Positions 28,445 to 37,912 of a stretch of DNA of 64,000 bases are shown here, one piece after another; within the stretch, counting starts at the first letter, position 1; each line of letters begins with the position of its first letter. A program made the position numbers and the translations under genes. The stretch spans positions 17,165 to 81,164 of the forward strand of contig NZ_JACA01000049.1 of the NCBI RefSeq assembly GCF_000520995.1. Direction: 5' to 3'. A model generated the notes under the pieces. It was not told the DNA's origin. It was given only the letters and a program-made list of their open reading frames with translations, and did not search any database. The stretch comes from Aquimarina macrocephali JAMB N27 (GTDB lineage Bacteria > Bacteroidota > Bacteroidia > Flavobacteriales > Flavobacteriaceae).

Positions 28445-28756
28445 TGATGTATACTTTTACTTTAAAGATAAGGTTTTAAATGAATACTTGATTTCTAATT
28501 GTTAGAAAATAGAGTGTTTGGCTTCGAATTAGTTATCAGTGATGTACGGGTATCTATCAAGAAATATTTAAAAAGAAGAATGGAGTATATGATCCGGTCG
28601 GGAATTGTAAATAATATCATTCTTTTGGATGCTAAAATTCACCTTACTATAGAAATTGATATAGAAATAAAGGTTAATTCCTTATTTTTAAAGATATTAT
28701 TGATCTTTTTGATAAGAAAATATCATAGAGTCCCATAATAATGCTTACTATAAAAC
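28445..28756. other. Intergenic region upstream of TPR histidine kinase
   Basis: This 312-bp divergent region must hold promoters for the DinB-like and kinase genes. A TTG-started reading frame of 79 codons exists but has no recognisable family or start signal. I leave it uncalled. Confidence 0.4.
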
Positions 28757-30709
28757 ATGACTATATTTTCAAAACCTACACTCGTATTCATTTTCTTGAT
28801 TGTATGCAGTATTGCAAAAGCTCAGACAAAAGAAGGGGGTAATTTAAAGATTCCAAAAAAAGATCATGAATTACTTGAACAGGCCAAGAATTATTTGGAA
28901 GAAGAAAACGAGGAACAAAAAGAAGCTTTTAGAATAAGTCATGATGTATTAAAAAGAACTAAAAGTGAAAAAAATAAGGTAATTGCCAATAGTATTTTGT
29001 CTAAGTATCATTATTATAAATACGCTACTGATTCTTCATTGTTTTATGCTAAAAAAGCTGTTGGGTTAATAGGAAATAAACAAGATTCACTATCTCTAAA
29101 GTACCTGTCCTCTTTATACACAACCCTTTCAAATGCTTCTAGAGATAAAAATTTGATTGAGGCAAGTAAAAAATGGGCTTTAAAAGGAATCGAAACTGCT
29201 CAGAAATCTGGAAACCTTGAGGATTTGGATAAGCATACATCAAATTTGGCAATCACTTATAGACTTGTGGGCAATATTCCTAAGGCCCTAGAGCTTCTTG
29301 AATCTACTCTTAGTTATAGAGAAAACCCAAACCGTTATGCATCTATTGCCATTTGTTACCTAGAATTAAAAAATTATACAAAGGCATTGTTTTATCATAA
29401 AAAAGCATTGGATTATTATATTACTACTGATAATAAAAGAAGTGAAGCAATCACATTATTGAACATTGGGGCGGTGTATATGGATATGAATGAGGATGAT
29501 ATGGCTTTAGTTTATTTTAATAAATCACTGCCTATTGCTGAAGAATATAACTATCCTTTAATAATCCTCAATAATATGCTTAATATTAGTGAAGTTTTTC
29601 AGAGCAAAAAAGAATTTAAAAAGGCCAAAAAGGGATATAATGAGGTATTGTCCTTGGCTCGAGAATCAGGATATCTTGAACAACAATTATATATCTATCA
29701 AAGGCTAAAAGTTATTGCTTTGGAAGAAAAAAAATATAAAAAAGCTCTAGATTACACAGAGAAGAAAAATCAAATACAAGATTCTATACATAACTTGCAA
29801 AAGGATGAAGAGGTTGCCAAACTGGAAATACAATATGAGACACTAAAGAAAGAAAAGGAAATAACGATTTTAAAAAAGAATCAAGAGTTTAAGGTTTTAG
29901 AAATAAAAAGGCAACAATTTCAAAAACAAACGCTTACCTATGCCTTTATTGTGATCTTGATACCTCTGGCAGGTTTACTTTTTCTATATTATCAAAGGTT
30001 AAAAAATCAAAGATTACTGCATAAGAAAGAAAAAGAAATAGGAGAACAAAAAATAGAAGCTTTAATAAGAGGTCAAGAATTAAAATTAATTAAAAATTCT
30101 ATTAGTATTCAAGATAAGGAACGAAAAAGAATTGCCCAGCAACTTCACGATAGAATAGGGGGGAATCTTGCAGCAATAAAGCTTCAGTTTAATTCGGTCA
30201 AAAAAAAATCAGAAAATTTAGATGTAATCTATCAACAATTAGATGAGACCTACAAACAAGTTAGAGAGCTTTCTCATGACCTTATCCCAAAAAAATTCAG
30301 ACATAATAACTTTATACAATTATTAAAGGAATATATGCAGAATATTGGAAATGCCAGTAAATTAAGTATCCATATTTCAACCTATTCAGAGCATAAAATT
30401 AATGAAATAGACCATTCTTTTCATAATCAATTATTCTCTATTTTTCAGGAACTCATAACAAATACAATAAAGCATGCTAATGCCCGAAAAGTTGAAATTC
30501 AAATCGATTTTATAGATGATCTTACTCATATTATTTATGAGGATAATGGTAATGGATTTGATATCTCTGTAACATCTTTAGGTATTGGTTTATCAAATAT
30601 TGAGAGTCGAATACAGAAATTATCAGGTGTAATGCATATTGACTCTCGACTCAAAAGAGGAACGATTATTACTATTGAAATACCTAGGCTTCTACAACAA
30701 GCCTTTTAA
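28757..30709 (+). CDS. TPR-containing sensor histidine kinase (HisKA_3 type)
   Basis: Membrane sensor kinase of 650 aa. A signal peptide (about 1-22, ending IAKAQ) is followed by a periplasmic TPR array (about 35-340; e.g. YRLVGNIPKALELLES, YTKALFYHKKALDYY), a coiled coil (about 340-390), one membrane helix (about 392-411), a second coiled coil, the HisKA_3 box with His464 in RIAQQLHDRIGGNL, and a HATPase with NTIKHANA, DNGNGFD and GIGLSNIESR. NarL-type partners are expected, but no response regulator gene is adjacent. A second kinase of the same architecture lies at about 50 kb. Confidence 0.92.
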   Translation: MTIFSKPTLVFIFLIVCSIAKAQTKEGGNLKIPKKDHELLEQAKNYLEEENEEQKEAFRISHDVLKRTKSEKNKVIANSILSKYHYYKYATDSSLFYAKKAVGLIGNKQDSLSLKYLSSLYTTLSNASRDKNLIEASKKWALKGIETAQKSGNLEDLDKHTSNLAITYRLVGNIPKALELLESTLSYRENPNRYASIAICYLELKNYTKALFYHKKALDYYITTDNKRSEAITLLNIGAVYMDMNEDDMALVYFNKSLPIAEEYNYPLIILNNMLNISEVFQSKKEFKKAKKGYNEVLSLARESGYLEQQLYIYQRLKVIALEEKKYKKALDYTEKKNQIQDSIHNLQKDEEVAKLEIQYETLKKEKEITILKKNQEFKVLEIKRQQFQKQTLTYAFIVILIPLAGLLFLYYQRLKNQRLLHKKEKEIGEQKIEALIRGQELKLIKNSISIQDKERKRIAQQLHDRIGGNLAAIKLQFNSVKKKSENLDVIYQQLDETYKQVRELSHDLIPKKFRHNNFIQLLKEYMQNIGNASKLSIHISTYSEHKINEIDHSFHNQLFSIFQELITNTIKHANARKVEIQIDFIDDLTHIIYEDNGNGFDISVTSLGIGLSNIESRIQKLSGVMHIDSRLKRGTIITIEIPRLLQQAF

Positions 30710-30765
30710 TCTTGTAGAATATAGTTTATAGATAACAATATCAGGGTTAATACAAGGGAGAGATT

Positions 30766-31797
30766 TTAAAACAACATTTTTCGTTTTCGAACCAATAACC
30801 AGATGACTACGGGGGCACCAATTAGCGAAGTAATAGCATTAATTGGAAGTGTATATTCGCTAGATGGTAGTTGTGCAATACTATCACACACCAGCATAAT
30901 AATGCTTCCTAGTAGTATTACAGCAGGGATTAATGTTTTATGATTTGAGGTATGAAATAGTTGCCTTGTAAGATGAGGTACAGCTAGACCAATAAAGGCA
31001 ATCGGTCCGGCAAAAACGGTAACGCTACCGGCTAATAATCCTGTAGCAACAATAATCAGAAAACGACTTGTCTTGATATTTAGCCCAAGGCTTCGAGCAT
31101 AGTTTTCTCCCAGAAGTAGCGTGTTTAGAGGTTTTATGGCAAGGATGGATAATAACATTCCTAATAATGATATACCAGAAAATATAAGTACATCATGCCA
31201 GGATAGATTTCCTAAACTTCCAAATCCCCAGAAAATATATCGTTGTAATTGATCGGCAGGAGCAAAGTAGGCCAATACACTTACTATAGCAGCTGTAATA
31301 CTTCCGAACATAAGTCCGATAATAAGTATTGCCATTGTATCTCTCACTTTAATTGAAACAAGCATTACGGCAAACAATACTAATATACTACCCAAGCTGG
31401 CTGCAATAACCAATCCCCATTTTGAAATTAAAAAAGATGATACTGCAACTCCGGTAAATGCGCTTCCTAATATCAATAGTGCCACTCCTAAACTTGCTCC
31501 AGAGCTTATGCCGAGTACAAAAGGGCCTGCTAATGGATTTCTAAATAAGGTTTGCATTAGTAATCCTGAAACTCCAAGTCCACTACCTACAATTATCGCG
31601 GTGAGTGCTTTTGGCAATCGATAATCAACAATGATATGTCTCCAGGCTTCTTTTTCTACAGTTCCCCCTACCAGGCTACTTAACGTATCCAACCATGGAA
31701 TAAATACTGAGCCTAAGCTTATATTTGCAATAAAGCAAATTAACAAAAGCACGACAATACTTATAAAAACACGTTTGTATGATTTGGTTGGGGTCAA
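30766..31797 (-). CDS. btuC: FecCD-family ABC transporter permease (BtuC-like)
   Basis: Inner-membrane permease of a vitamin B12 / iron-siderophore-type ABC importer (343 aa) with about nine to ten membrane helices. Typical FecCD segments are DYRLPKALTAIIVGSGLGVSG and the PVVIWLLVRKRK end; GENYARSLGL resembles the coupling loop to the ATPase. Its start appears to be a TTG directly after the stop of the preceding btuF-like gene (TAA then TTG), because no ATG occurs before the first helix. Context with cobalamin genes points to B12 rather than haem or siderophore. No ATP-binding subunit gene is adjacent. Confidence 0.85.
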   Translation of the reverse strand: MTPTKSYKRVFISIVVLLLICFIANISLGSVFIPWLDTLSSLVGGTVEKEAWRHIIVDYRLPKALTAIIVGSGLGVSGLLMQTLFRNPLAGPFVLGISSGASLGVALLILGSAFTGVAVSSFLISKWGLVIAASLGSILVLFAVMLVSIKVRDTMAILIIGLMFGSITAAIVSVLAYFAPADQLQRYIFWGFGSLGNLSWHDVLIFSGISLLGMLLSILAIKPLNTLLLGENYARSLGLNIKTSRFLIIVATGLLAGSVTVFAGPIAFIGLAVPHLTRQLFHTSNHKTLIPAVILLGSIIMLVCDSIAQLPSSEYTLPINAITSLIGAPVVIWLLVRKRKMLF

Positions 31798-32946
31798 TTA
31801 ATTTAGTTTTTCAAAAAAATAAGGTTCATAATCGGTTAATAATTCTGGATGGGCAATTTTAATGATATCTTTTAAAATTAAGTCGGGCCGCATAGGTCCT
31901 AATTCATAATATATTAATCCTCCTTTAGAACCCATCTTTAAAGTTGAAGAATATACGGCTTTATTTTTAAAGGCATCGAATAAAGTATACCGATGGTTCT
32001 TCGCTTTGAGCTCATCGAGTGATTTAGAATTTCCTGATCCTATCCATAGCTCTGCCTTTTGCGCCTTTTCAAGTACACTTTCAAAACTTAATGCCAGGCT
32101 TCCGCTTTTTTTAACGTCTTCCCATAAATATGTAGTATTAGCATCTTTTAAAAATTTGGCAACAAAACTACTTCCACCAGGAACATGCCATATATCCTTA
32201 AACATATTGCCAGATAAAACTGTTGGAGAAGAAGTTGTGTTTTTGGCTAAAGTAGTTGCTTGATTGTATTCTTTTTTAATATTTTGAAAGATATCTTCTG
32301 CCATTTTTTCTTTGCCAAAGAAAGCAGCCATAAATTTTATCCATTCTGCCCGACCTAAGGGATGTTCCTCTAGCCAGGAACCATTAATTACCACAGGAAT
32401 TCCCGTTTTTTGTATCAGATCATAGGCTTTTGTATCTCCAGAGGAAGAAAATCCAACAACTAATTCGGGAGAAAGCTCAAGAACAACTTCTGTATTTAAA
32501 TTCCATTCTTCGCCAAGTTCTTTAATTGCACCAGTATTAATCAAAGCACGTGTTTTTTCAGAAGAAATATAATCTGTATGTGGAAATCCTACTAATTTCT
32601 CTTCAAGATTCATATACTCTAGTATTGGAATATCGGTAGTAGATGTTAGAACAACCCTCTCTATAGGCACTTCAATAAATATTGCATCTGGAGATTTGAA
32701 TGGTTTTTCTGTTCCTTTTGGATGTAAAATATATGTAAGTCCCTCTTTTGCATCCGGCCAGGGTGTAGTAACCTTGATTTCTTTATAGTTTTCACGATTT
32801 TTAATAGTAAACCCTGAAGCGTATTCAATATTTTGAGGGGCCAGATACATTACGGTGAGTGGAGTAGTATCCTTTGGTGTTTTCTTACAAGAAGTACCTA
32901 ATAAGAATAGTAAAGAAATGATAAAAACAGTACGCATGAGCATCAT
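31798..32946 (-). CDS. btuF: ABC transporter substrate-binding lipoprotein (BtuF-like)
   Basis: Periplasmic cobalamin/metal-chelate binding protein of the class III fold, about 382 aa. The N-terminus MMLMRTVFIISLLFLLGTSC ends in a lipobox cysteine, so it is tethered. Conserved-type parts are the first lobe VVLTSTTDIPILEYMNLEEKLVGF and the second-lobe VLSGNMFKDIWHVPGGSSFVAKF. I use the ATG at 32944-32946; ATGs at 32937, 32943 or 33000 are alternatives and the last would put 21 extra residues before the signal. It is directly upstream of the permease gene with no gap. Confidence 0.85.
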   Translation of the reverse strand: MMLMRTVFIISLLFLLGTSCKKTPKDTTPLTVMYLAPQNIEYASGFTIKNRENYKEIKVTTPWPDAKEGLTYILHPKGTEKPFKSPDAIFIEVPIERVVLTSTTDIPILEYMNLEEKLVGFPHTDYISSEKTRALINTGAIKELGEEWNLNTEVVLELSPELVVGFSSSGDTKAYDLIQKTGIPVVINGSWLEEHPLGRAEWIKFMAAFFGKEKMAEDIFQNIKKEYNQATTLAKNTTSSPTVLSGNMFKDIWHVPGGSSFVAKFLKDANTTYLWEDVKKSGSLALSFESVLEKAQKAELWIGSGNSKSLDELKAKNHRYTLFDAFKNKAVYSSTLKMGSKGGLIYYELGPMRPDLILKDIIKIAHPELLTDYEPYFFEKLN

Positions 32947-33209
32947 TTTTTTGTAAAAATAGTAAATCAGAATAAGTTTGGGTCTAAAGTGGCATTTCAT
33001 TATTCTATAGATAATTTATATACACTTTAGTATCAACTTAATAAATAGTAAAAAAAATGTTTTATGAATCATTTAATTAAAAAAATAATGATTATTTGAT
33101 AAGCAAAACAATTTATAAACCGTCATTTAACTATTTGTTCTCTTTAAGCTAAAATCGGAAAACTGTTAAAAAACGTTCTTTGATATTTAATGCAAATGCA
33201 TAAATAGAT

Positions 33210-34208
33210 ATGAAAAGCTTAAACTTACATTTTACCTTTTTAATAGTGTTATTGTTTTTTTCATGCTCTTATGAGGAAAGCAATATAGAGGATTACGAAA
33301 ATCAAAAATTTCAGGAAGATAAAAATAGGAATATAGAAAGTTTAACGATAGTAAGCTACAATATATTTCATTTACCTGGTATTGCACGAATAAAACACTA
33401 TAAGGAAGAAGAAAGATCGACAAAGCAGTTACAGGTTTTAACAGAAATGGCACCTTTATTAGACGTTATTGTTTTTCAGGAAGGATTTAACAGACAAGCC
33501 GAGACATATCTATTTAATAAATTGGAGGAGGTATACCCTTATAACACAGTACTTGTTGGTCAATATTGTAGTGCAGGTTCTTATTGGAACTCTATTAATG
33601 GAGATTGTTCTAACAGTCTCTTTGTTGTTAATGGAGGGGTAAGAATTTTTAGTAAATATCCGATTGATATAAAAAGGCAATACGTGTTTAACAACTCTGC
33701 ATACGGAACGGCGGATTATTATTCTAATAAGGGTGCAGTATATGTTGAGATTACTAAAAATGAAAAAAAATACCATGTTGTAGGTACACATTTACAAGCA
33801 GATCAAGGAAATTATAATGGAACTTCTGTTCGGTTAAAGCAATTAGAAGAGATTAGAGATTGGGTAAATAGTTTAAAAATACCAATATCAGAACCTTTAA
33901 TTTATGCGGGAGATATGAATGTGGAATATACAGATACATTTTCATATAAGGATATGAAAAGTATTTTGAATTCTAGAATATCATATTCTTTTAACCCTTC
34001 TACAGAAGCAGGGACCTATTCTAATACCAATACTTTGGTTAGAAAAGAATATCCAAATTATAATAATACGTTAGATTATATTTTAATTAGTAAGAGTCAT
34101 AAGCAACCAGTTTTTATACCTGAAATGAAGATGCTTCAATTTGTGAAAGATGGTGAAGATCTATCAGATCATAATGCGGTAAAAACAACATATAGTTTCA
34201 ATAATTAA
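33210..34208 (+). CDS. Sphingomyelinase-like endonuclease/exonuclease/phosphatase lipoprotein
   Basis: Predicted lipoprotein of 332 aa (lipobox FFSC, Cys19) of the endonuclease/exonuclease/phosphatase superfamily. Key residues: Asn in SYNIFHLPG, Glu in VFQEGF, His in VGTHLQADQG, Asp/Asn in YAGDMNVEY, and the catalytic Asp-His in LSDHNAV. The overall pattern, with a Cys pair in GQYCSAGSYWNSINGDCSN, most resembles bacterial neutral sphingomyelinase / phospholipase C, so it may cleave sphingophospholipids at the surface. This is a family-level inference. It lies on the opposite strand inside the cobalamin region and looks unrelated to it. Confidence 0.8.
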   Translation: MKSLNLHFTFLIVLLFFSCSYEESNIEDYENQKFQEDKNRNIESLTIVSYNIFHLPGIARIKHYKEEERSTKQLQVLTEMAPLLDVIVFQEGFNRQAETYLFNKLEEVYPYNTVLVGQYCSAGSYWNSINGDCSNSLFVVNGGVRIFSKYPIDIKRQYVFNNSAYGTADYYSNKGAVYVEITKNEKKYHVVGTHLQADQGNYNGTSVRLKQLEEIRDWVNSLKIPISEPLIYAGDMNVEYTDTFSYKDMKSILNSRISYSFNPSTEAGTYSNTNTLVRKEYPNYNNTLDYILISKSHKQPVFIPEMKMLQFVKDGEDLSDHNAVKTTYSFNN

Positions 34209-34276
34209 TCATGTTTAAAACAATAAATATCCTTGCATAAAATATAGGGGTATTTATTAATATACGTGCAATGAGT

Positions 34277-34795
34277 CTAAATAGCAATTACATCTCCGTA
34301 TGCTATTTTGATAGAAAAAGAATCTTTAAGGTCTATTTGTTGGAGGTTAGCAAGTAACGCTCTCATGGGACCGGCATGGGTTACTACGGCAATTTTTTCT
34401 TCAGAAACATGATCCAAAGAGGTATAAAAATCCAAAATTCGTTCTTGTAGTGTGATATATGACTCCCCATTTGGGACTTGTATATTTACAAAATCATTCA
34501 TCCAGGGGTCTATTTCTGAACTATGTATAGCATCCCAAGGTTGTAACTCCCAATCTCCAAAATTTAATTCCTTAAGTCGATTATCATAGATAATTTCTTT
34601 TTTGAATGTTTTGGCTAATAGTTTACATCGTTGTAATGGGCTACTATATATCGTAGTAATTTCATGAATAGGAATACATTGATGTATTTTTTCTACTTCT
34701 GTAGTAAATGTATCTGTAATTCCGATATCACTTTGCCCATAGCAAATTCCTTTTTCAATATTTGGAGTAGTATGTCTTACCAGATATATTTCCAT
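34277..34795 (-). CDS. cobC: Alpha-ribazole phosphatase-like histidine phosphatase (CobC)
   Basis: Histidine-phosphatase superfamily protein of 172 aa. The catalytic His is in YLVRHTTP and a second in VTHAGPMRA; ELNFGDWE carries the acid. The N-terminal RHTTPNIEKGICYGQ form is typical of CobC in Bacteroidota. CobC removes the 5'-phosphate from alpha-ribazole phosphate or from adenosylcobalamin phosphate in nucleotide-loop assembly. It overlaps the end of cobS by 19 bp, which supports this assignment. Confidence 0.88.
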   Translation of the reverse strand: MEIYLVRHTTPNIEKGICYGQSDIGITDTFTTEVEKIHQCIPIHEITTIYSSPLQRCKLLAKTFKKEIIYDNRLKELNFGDWELQPWDAIHSSEIDPWMNDFVNIQVPNGESYITLQERILDFYTSLDHVSEEKIAVVTHAGPMRALLANLQQIDLKDSFSIKIAYGDVIAI

Positions 34796-35541
34796 AATGC
34801 TATGCTAGTAAGATAAAATACAATTTCACTAAGCTGTTGGACAGCACCTGCACAATCTCCTGTTTGTCCACCAATCCATTTTTTAAATTTGGCTGCTAAG
34901 AACATTTTTGACAAGTACATAGGGATCAAGGTAAGAAATATCATGGGATTTTTGAAGAAAAATAGGGGAGCAATACCAAATATACCACTAATCAATAATG
35001 AACGTATACCCATGCTTTTTGCTGCCGGTTTGGCTTTACTGTTTTCTGTATCTCTTACATAAGAATGTGTAAAAATTAAGGAGGTAGCTATAAAACGGCT
35101 TAAGGCATGTCCAGAAATTAGTATTAGAGGGATGAAATACGTTTCTATTTCTCTTAATGCTGCAAATTTTATGCTTAGAATTAATACTAGTCCAATAGTA
35201 CCATAGGTACCTAGACGAGAATCTTTCATGATCAAAAGTATTTTATCTTTGGTCCATCCACCACCAAATCCATCACACACATCGGCGAATCCGTCTTCAT
35301 GAAAAGCGCCTGTGGCATAAATAGTAGAAAACATAGATAGTAGTATTGAGATTTCTACCGAAAAAATAAAAGAAGCTCCGTAAAAAACGATAGCACCAAT
35401 ACTTCCGACGATGATTCCTACTAGAGGAAAATATTTAGAACTAAGACGTAAATTTTCAGAATCGTGATTTACCCATTTTGGACAAGGAATACGAGTGAAA
35501 AACATCAATGCAGTAAAAAAGATGTGAATTTCTTTTTTCAT
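34777..35541 (-). CDS. cobS: Adenosylcobinamide-GDP ribazoletransferase (CobS)
   Basis: Cobalamin synthase of 254 aa, an integral membrane enzyme that joins adenosylcobinamide-GDP to alpha-ribazole (or its phosphate). The hallmark FTRIPCPKW near the N-terminus, the acidic motif GAFHEDGFADVCDGFGGG (about 80-97) and GGQTGDCAGAVQQLSE near the C-terminus are all present, with about six hydrophobic helices. It is 3 bp after the small membrane protein gene and overlaps cobC, so these genes are one leftward operon. Confidence 0.94.
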   Translation of the reverse strand: MKKEIHIFFTALMFFTRIPCPKWVNHDSENLRLSSKYFPLVGIIVGSIGAIVFYGASFIFSVEISILLSMFSTIYATGAFHEDGFADVCDGFGGGWTKDKILLIMKDSRLGTYGTIGLVLILSIKFAALREIETYFIPLILISGHALSRFIATSLIFTHSYVRDTENSKAKPAAKSMGIRSLLISGIFGIAPLFFFKNPMIFLTLIPMYLSKMFLAAKFKKWIGGQTGDCAGAVQQLSEIVFYLTSIALWKYIW

Positions 35542-35544
35542 GAT

Positions 35545-35883
35545 TTATTTAAAATTAATGTCCATAGTAGAATCCTCTACAAGATATTGCCACAATGGAA
35601 TTAAAGCACTAATGATAAGTATAAAAGCTAGAATTATCCCAATGCCTCCAACTTTGTTTTTCTTTAAAAATGAAATGACTCCAAAATAAAGGCTTAATAA
35701 TCCAATACAAACAGAGGTTATTCTAAAAGTTTTGGCAACAGTGAATATATAAGAATTTAACTCAGAAGTATTTTTTGATGATTCAATTAAAATAGAGTAC
35801 TGCCGAGACAGATCAATAGTATACCAGTATACGAAATACATCCCGACAATAGCGATAAATATGGATAAGATTCCTTTTTTCAT
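35545..35883 (-). CDS. Small membrane protein in cob operon
   Basis: Unrecognised protein of 112 aa with about three hydrophobic segments (about 5-22, 54-70, 78-98). It sits between cobT and cobS with only 9 and 3 bp gaps, so it is certainly co-transcribed. No motif was identified. A role in the membrane steps of B12 assembly is possible only by context. Confidence 0.7.
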   Translation of the reverse strand: MKKGILSIFIAIVGMYFVYWYTIDLSRQYSILIESSKNTSELNSYIFTVAKTFRITSVCIGLLSLYFGVISFLKKNKVGGIGIILAFILIISALIPLWQYLVEDSTMDINFK

Positions 35884-35892
35884 TGTGTTAAA

Positions 35893-36930
35893 CTATTCAC
35901 TACCAGAAACTCCAGCACTTTCAAAACTAGCCATAGTATTAAGAAAAGTAACTGCAGATTCTATAATAGGATAAGCTACAGCAACTCCTGTTCCTTCTCC
36001 TAATCGCATACCAAGATTAATTAATGGTTTTTTATCTAAAAACTCATACATCTTTTGGTGTCCTTGTTCTTCTGATGTATGAGCAAATATGCAATAATCT
36101 AATACATTTTGATGCATAGCATATGCAGCTAATAAAGCAGAAGTAACAATAAACCCATCTATGATAATAGTCATTTTGAGTTCTGCTGCTTTTAAAATTG
36201 CTCCGGTAATCATAGCAATTTCAAATCCTCCAAATATAGTTAGTGCTTCAAGTGGAGAAGAAGGTATATGTTTTTGGTATACTTCGGATAAAATTTGTTG
36301 CTTGATTTTAATAGCTGAAGTATCCAGACCTGTTCCAGAACCTACACATTCTGCCAAAGGAACCTTTGTGAAATATGACATCAATAATGAAGAAGCAGAA
36401 GTGTTTCCGATTCCCATTTCGCCAAAACCTATAGTATTACAGCCATTATTAAACGTTTCTGTGACCAGATCAGCACCTTTTTGTATAGCTATGGTACATT
36501 GTTTTGCGGTCATAGCAGGTTTTTCTTGATAATTTTGAGTACCAAAATCAATTTTTTCGTGAATGATACCAGGGATATTTTCAAAATCATGATTAACTCC
36601 GGCATCTACTATTTTAAGAGCAATATGATGTTGCTTGCAAAAGACATTAATAGCGGCTCCTTCATTTACAAAATTATAAACCATTTGTGCGGTCACTTCT
36701 TGGGGATAAAGGTTGACTTCTCTTTTTTTTGCAATACCGTGATCACCGGCAAAAACTAGAATAGTAGGCTGATCTAAACTGGGTTGGTCCGTGTTTTGAA
36801 TCATACCTATTTGTAAAGCTACTGTTTCAAGTACTCCTAATGCTCCAACAGGTTTTGTTTTAGTATTAATTTTGTTTTGAAGAGTTGCTTCAAGGGTATT
36901 ATTAAAGATAGGTTTTATATCAAAGTCCAT
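35893..36930 (-). CDS. cobT: Nicotinate-nucleotide-dimethylbenzimidazole phosphoribosyltransferase (CobT)
   Basis: Phosphoribosyltransferase of 345 aa that converts nicotinate mononucleotide and a lower-ligand base (such as dimethylbenzimidazole) into alpha-ribazole phosphate. Conserved features: KTKPVGALGVLE near the N-terminus, VFAGDHGIA (about 63), GFGEMGIGNTSASSLL (about 165), and the catalytic Glu in RLGEGTGVA (about 317). It is flanked by cobU upstream and the small membrane protein and cobS genes downstream. Confidence 0.95.
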   Translation of the reverse strand: MDFDIKPIFNNTLEATLQNKINTKTKPVGALGVLETVALQIGMIQNTDQPSLDQPTILVFAGDHGIAKKREVNLYPQEVTAQMVYNFVNEGAAINVFCKQHHIALKIVDAGVNHDFENIPGIIHEKIDFGTQNYQEKPAMTAKQCTIAIQKGADLVTETFNNGCNTIGFGEMGIGNTSASSLLMSYFTKVPLAECVGSGTGLDTSAIKIKQQILSEVYQKHIPSSPLEALTIFGGFEIAMITGAILKAAELKMTIIIDGFIVTSALLAAYAMHQNVLDYCIFAHTSEEQGHQKMYEFLDKKPLINLGMRLGEGTGVAVAYPIIESAVTFLNTMASFESAGVSGSE

Positions 36931-36944
36931 GTATATTTTGGTTA

Positions 36945-37454
36945 TTAAGAGTTTTTGATTTCAACAGGAATACCAGAAATCATTAATATTGCTTTATCGG
37001 CATGACTAGCTATATGTTGGTTCATCCAGCCTTGTAGTTCGGTAAATTTTCTACCAATTTTGGTAGTAGCGTGAACCCCCATTCCGATTTCATTAGAAAT
37101 GATAATTATAGTCGCATTTATGTTTAATAGTTTATCAAATTCTGCTTTTGCTTGCGACAGTGAGAGCTGGATGTCATTTTTTGTATCCATATAGTAGTTG
37201 GTAAGCCACAAAGTAACACAATCGATCACAACAACACTATCTTTTTTAACAACTTTAGAGATTTCTTTTTCTTCTTCAATAGAGACCCAACGATCGTCGC
37301 GATCTGCAATATGCCTATCTATACGTTTGCGATGATCATCATCCCAAATGCGTGAAGTCGCTAGATAATAAGGAGTGTCGGATAACTGTAATGCCAGACG
37401 CTGTGCATAGCTGCTTTTACCAGAACGTTCTCCTCCTGTAATGTAATACAACAT
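36945..37454 (-). CDS. cobU: Adenosylcobinamide kinase / guanylyltransferase (CobU)
   Basis: Bifunctional kinase-guanylyltransferase (about 169 aa) that phosphorylates adenosylcobinamide and transfers GMP to it. The P-loop GGERSGKSS (residues 7-15), the RIDRHIADRDDRW segment with the GMP-linked His, and VVIDCVTLWLTN match the family. I start at the ATG for MLYYITGGERSG (37452-37454), which gives the normal short N-terminus; an ATG at 37491-37493 would add 13 residues. It is first in the leftward cobU-cobT-membrane protein-cobS-cobC operon. No riboswitch is seen on its strand; the one in this gap faces the other way. Confidence 0.93.
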   Translation of the reverse strand: MLYYITGGERSGKSSYAQRLALQLSDTPYYLATSRIWDDDHRKRIDRHIADRDDRWVSIEEEKEISKVVKKDSVVVIDCVTLWLTNYYMDTKNDIQLSLSQAKAEFDKLLNINATIIIISNEIGMGVHATTKIGRKFTELQGWMNQHIASHADKAILMISGIPVEIKNS

Positions 37455-37543
37455 TGAATTGGTTTTAGAGATAGCAAAGGTAATCGAATACATTATTTAT
37501 TTGTTAAAGTAATCCGAAATTCCATAAAATATAATACATTCGC

Positions 37544-37830
37544 GCAGAATTTTGGTTCTGATACTCCTTTCATGGGAGTTGAGGATTAAAAGGGAATCAG
37601 GTACAATGAAGAATGAAGTTAGCATATAAATCTCGATTTTTTTAATTTTTAATCGTATTTCTGAAGTTTAACATCGTAAATCAATATTCCTGAGCTGTTC
37701 CCGCAACTGTATGCTGTGTCCATCATTAAAAAGGATGCTTGTTGTTAATACTTTATAACCACTGCTCGTTTGACGATCGGGAAGGTAAACAACAAGACGC
37801 GAGCCAGGAGACCTGCCTTTATTCATTGTA
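37544..37830 (+). ncRNA. Cobalamin (adenosylcobalamin) riboswitch
   Basis: The conserved core elements appear in order: a P3-type hairpin ACTCC/GGAGT (about 37562-37580), GGGAATCAGGT (37592-37602), CCTGAGCTGTTCCCGCAACTGTA (split at 37689-37711), CCACTG with CGGGAAGGT (about 37759-37788), and the B12 box GAGCCAGGAGACCTGCC (37801-37817). GTTGTT near 37740 pairs with AACAAC near 37791. An 86-nt insert expands the loop between the TCAGG and CCTGA arms, larger than usual. It precedes the TonB receptor gene by about 95 nt. A GTATG/CATAC hairpin followed by six T (37857-37881) may be the expression platform. Confidence 0.92.
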
Positions 37831-37856
37831 ATCAAACTTTCGGGACAATTGTTTGG

Positions 37857-37881
37857 GTATGGGTAAACTACATACTTTTTT
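37857..37881 (+). terminator. Possible riboswitch expression-platform terminator
   Basis: A 5-bp stem (GTATG at 37857-37861, CATAC at 37871-37875) is followed by six T. It lies between the B12 box and the ATG of the TonB receptor. The stem is short, so this is a tentative call. Confidence 0.4.
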
Positions 37882-37912
37882 CCGGTAATTGTAAAAATTA
37901 AGTGTTTAAGTA

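Noticed and set aside
28499..28738. 79-codon rightward frame before the TPR kinase
   Set aside because: TTG start, no recognised motif, odd hydrophobic composition; probably chance.
33066..33092. Imperfect AATCATT/AATGATT inverted repeat resembling a Fur box
   Set aside because: Very A/T-rich region where such dyads are expected by chance; match to the Fur consensus is poor.
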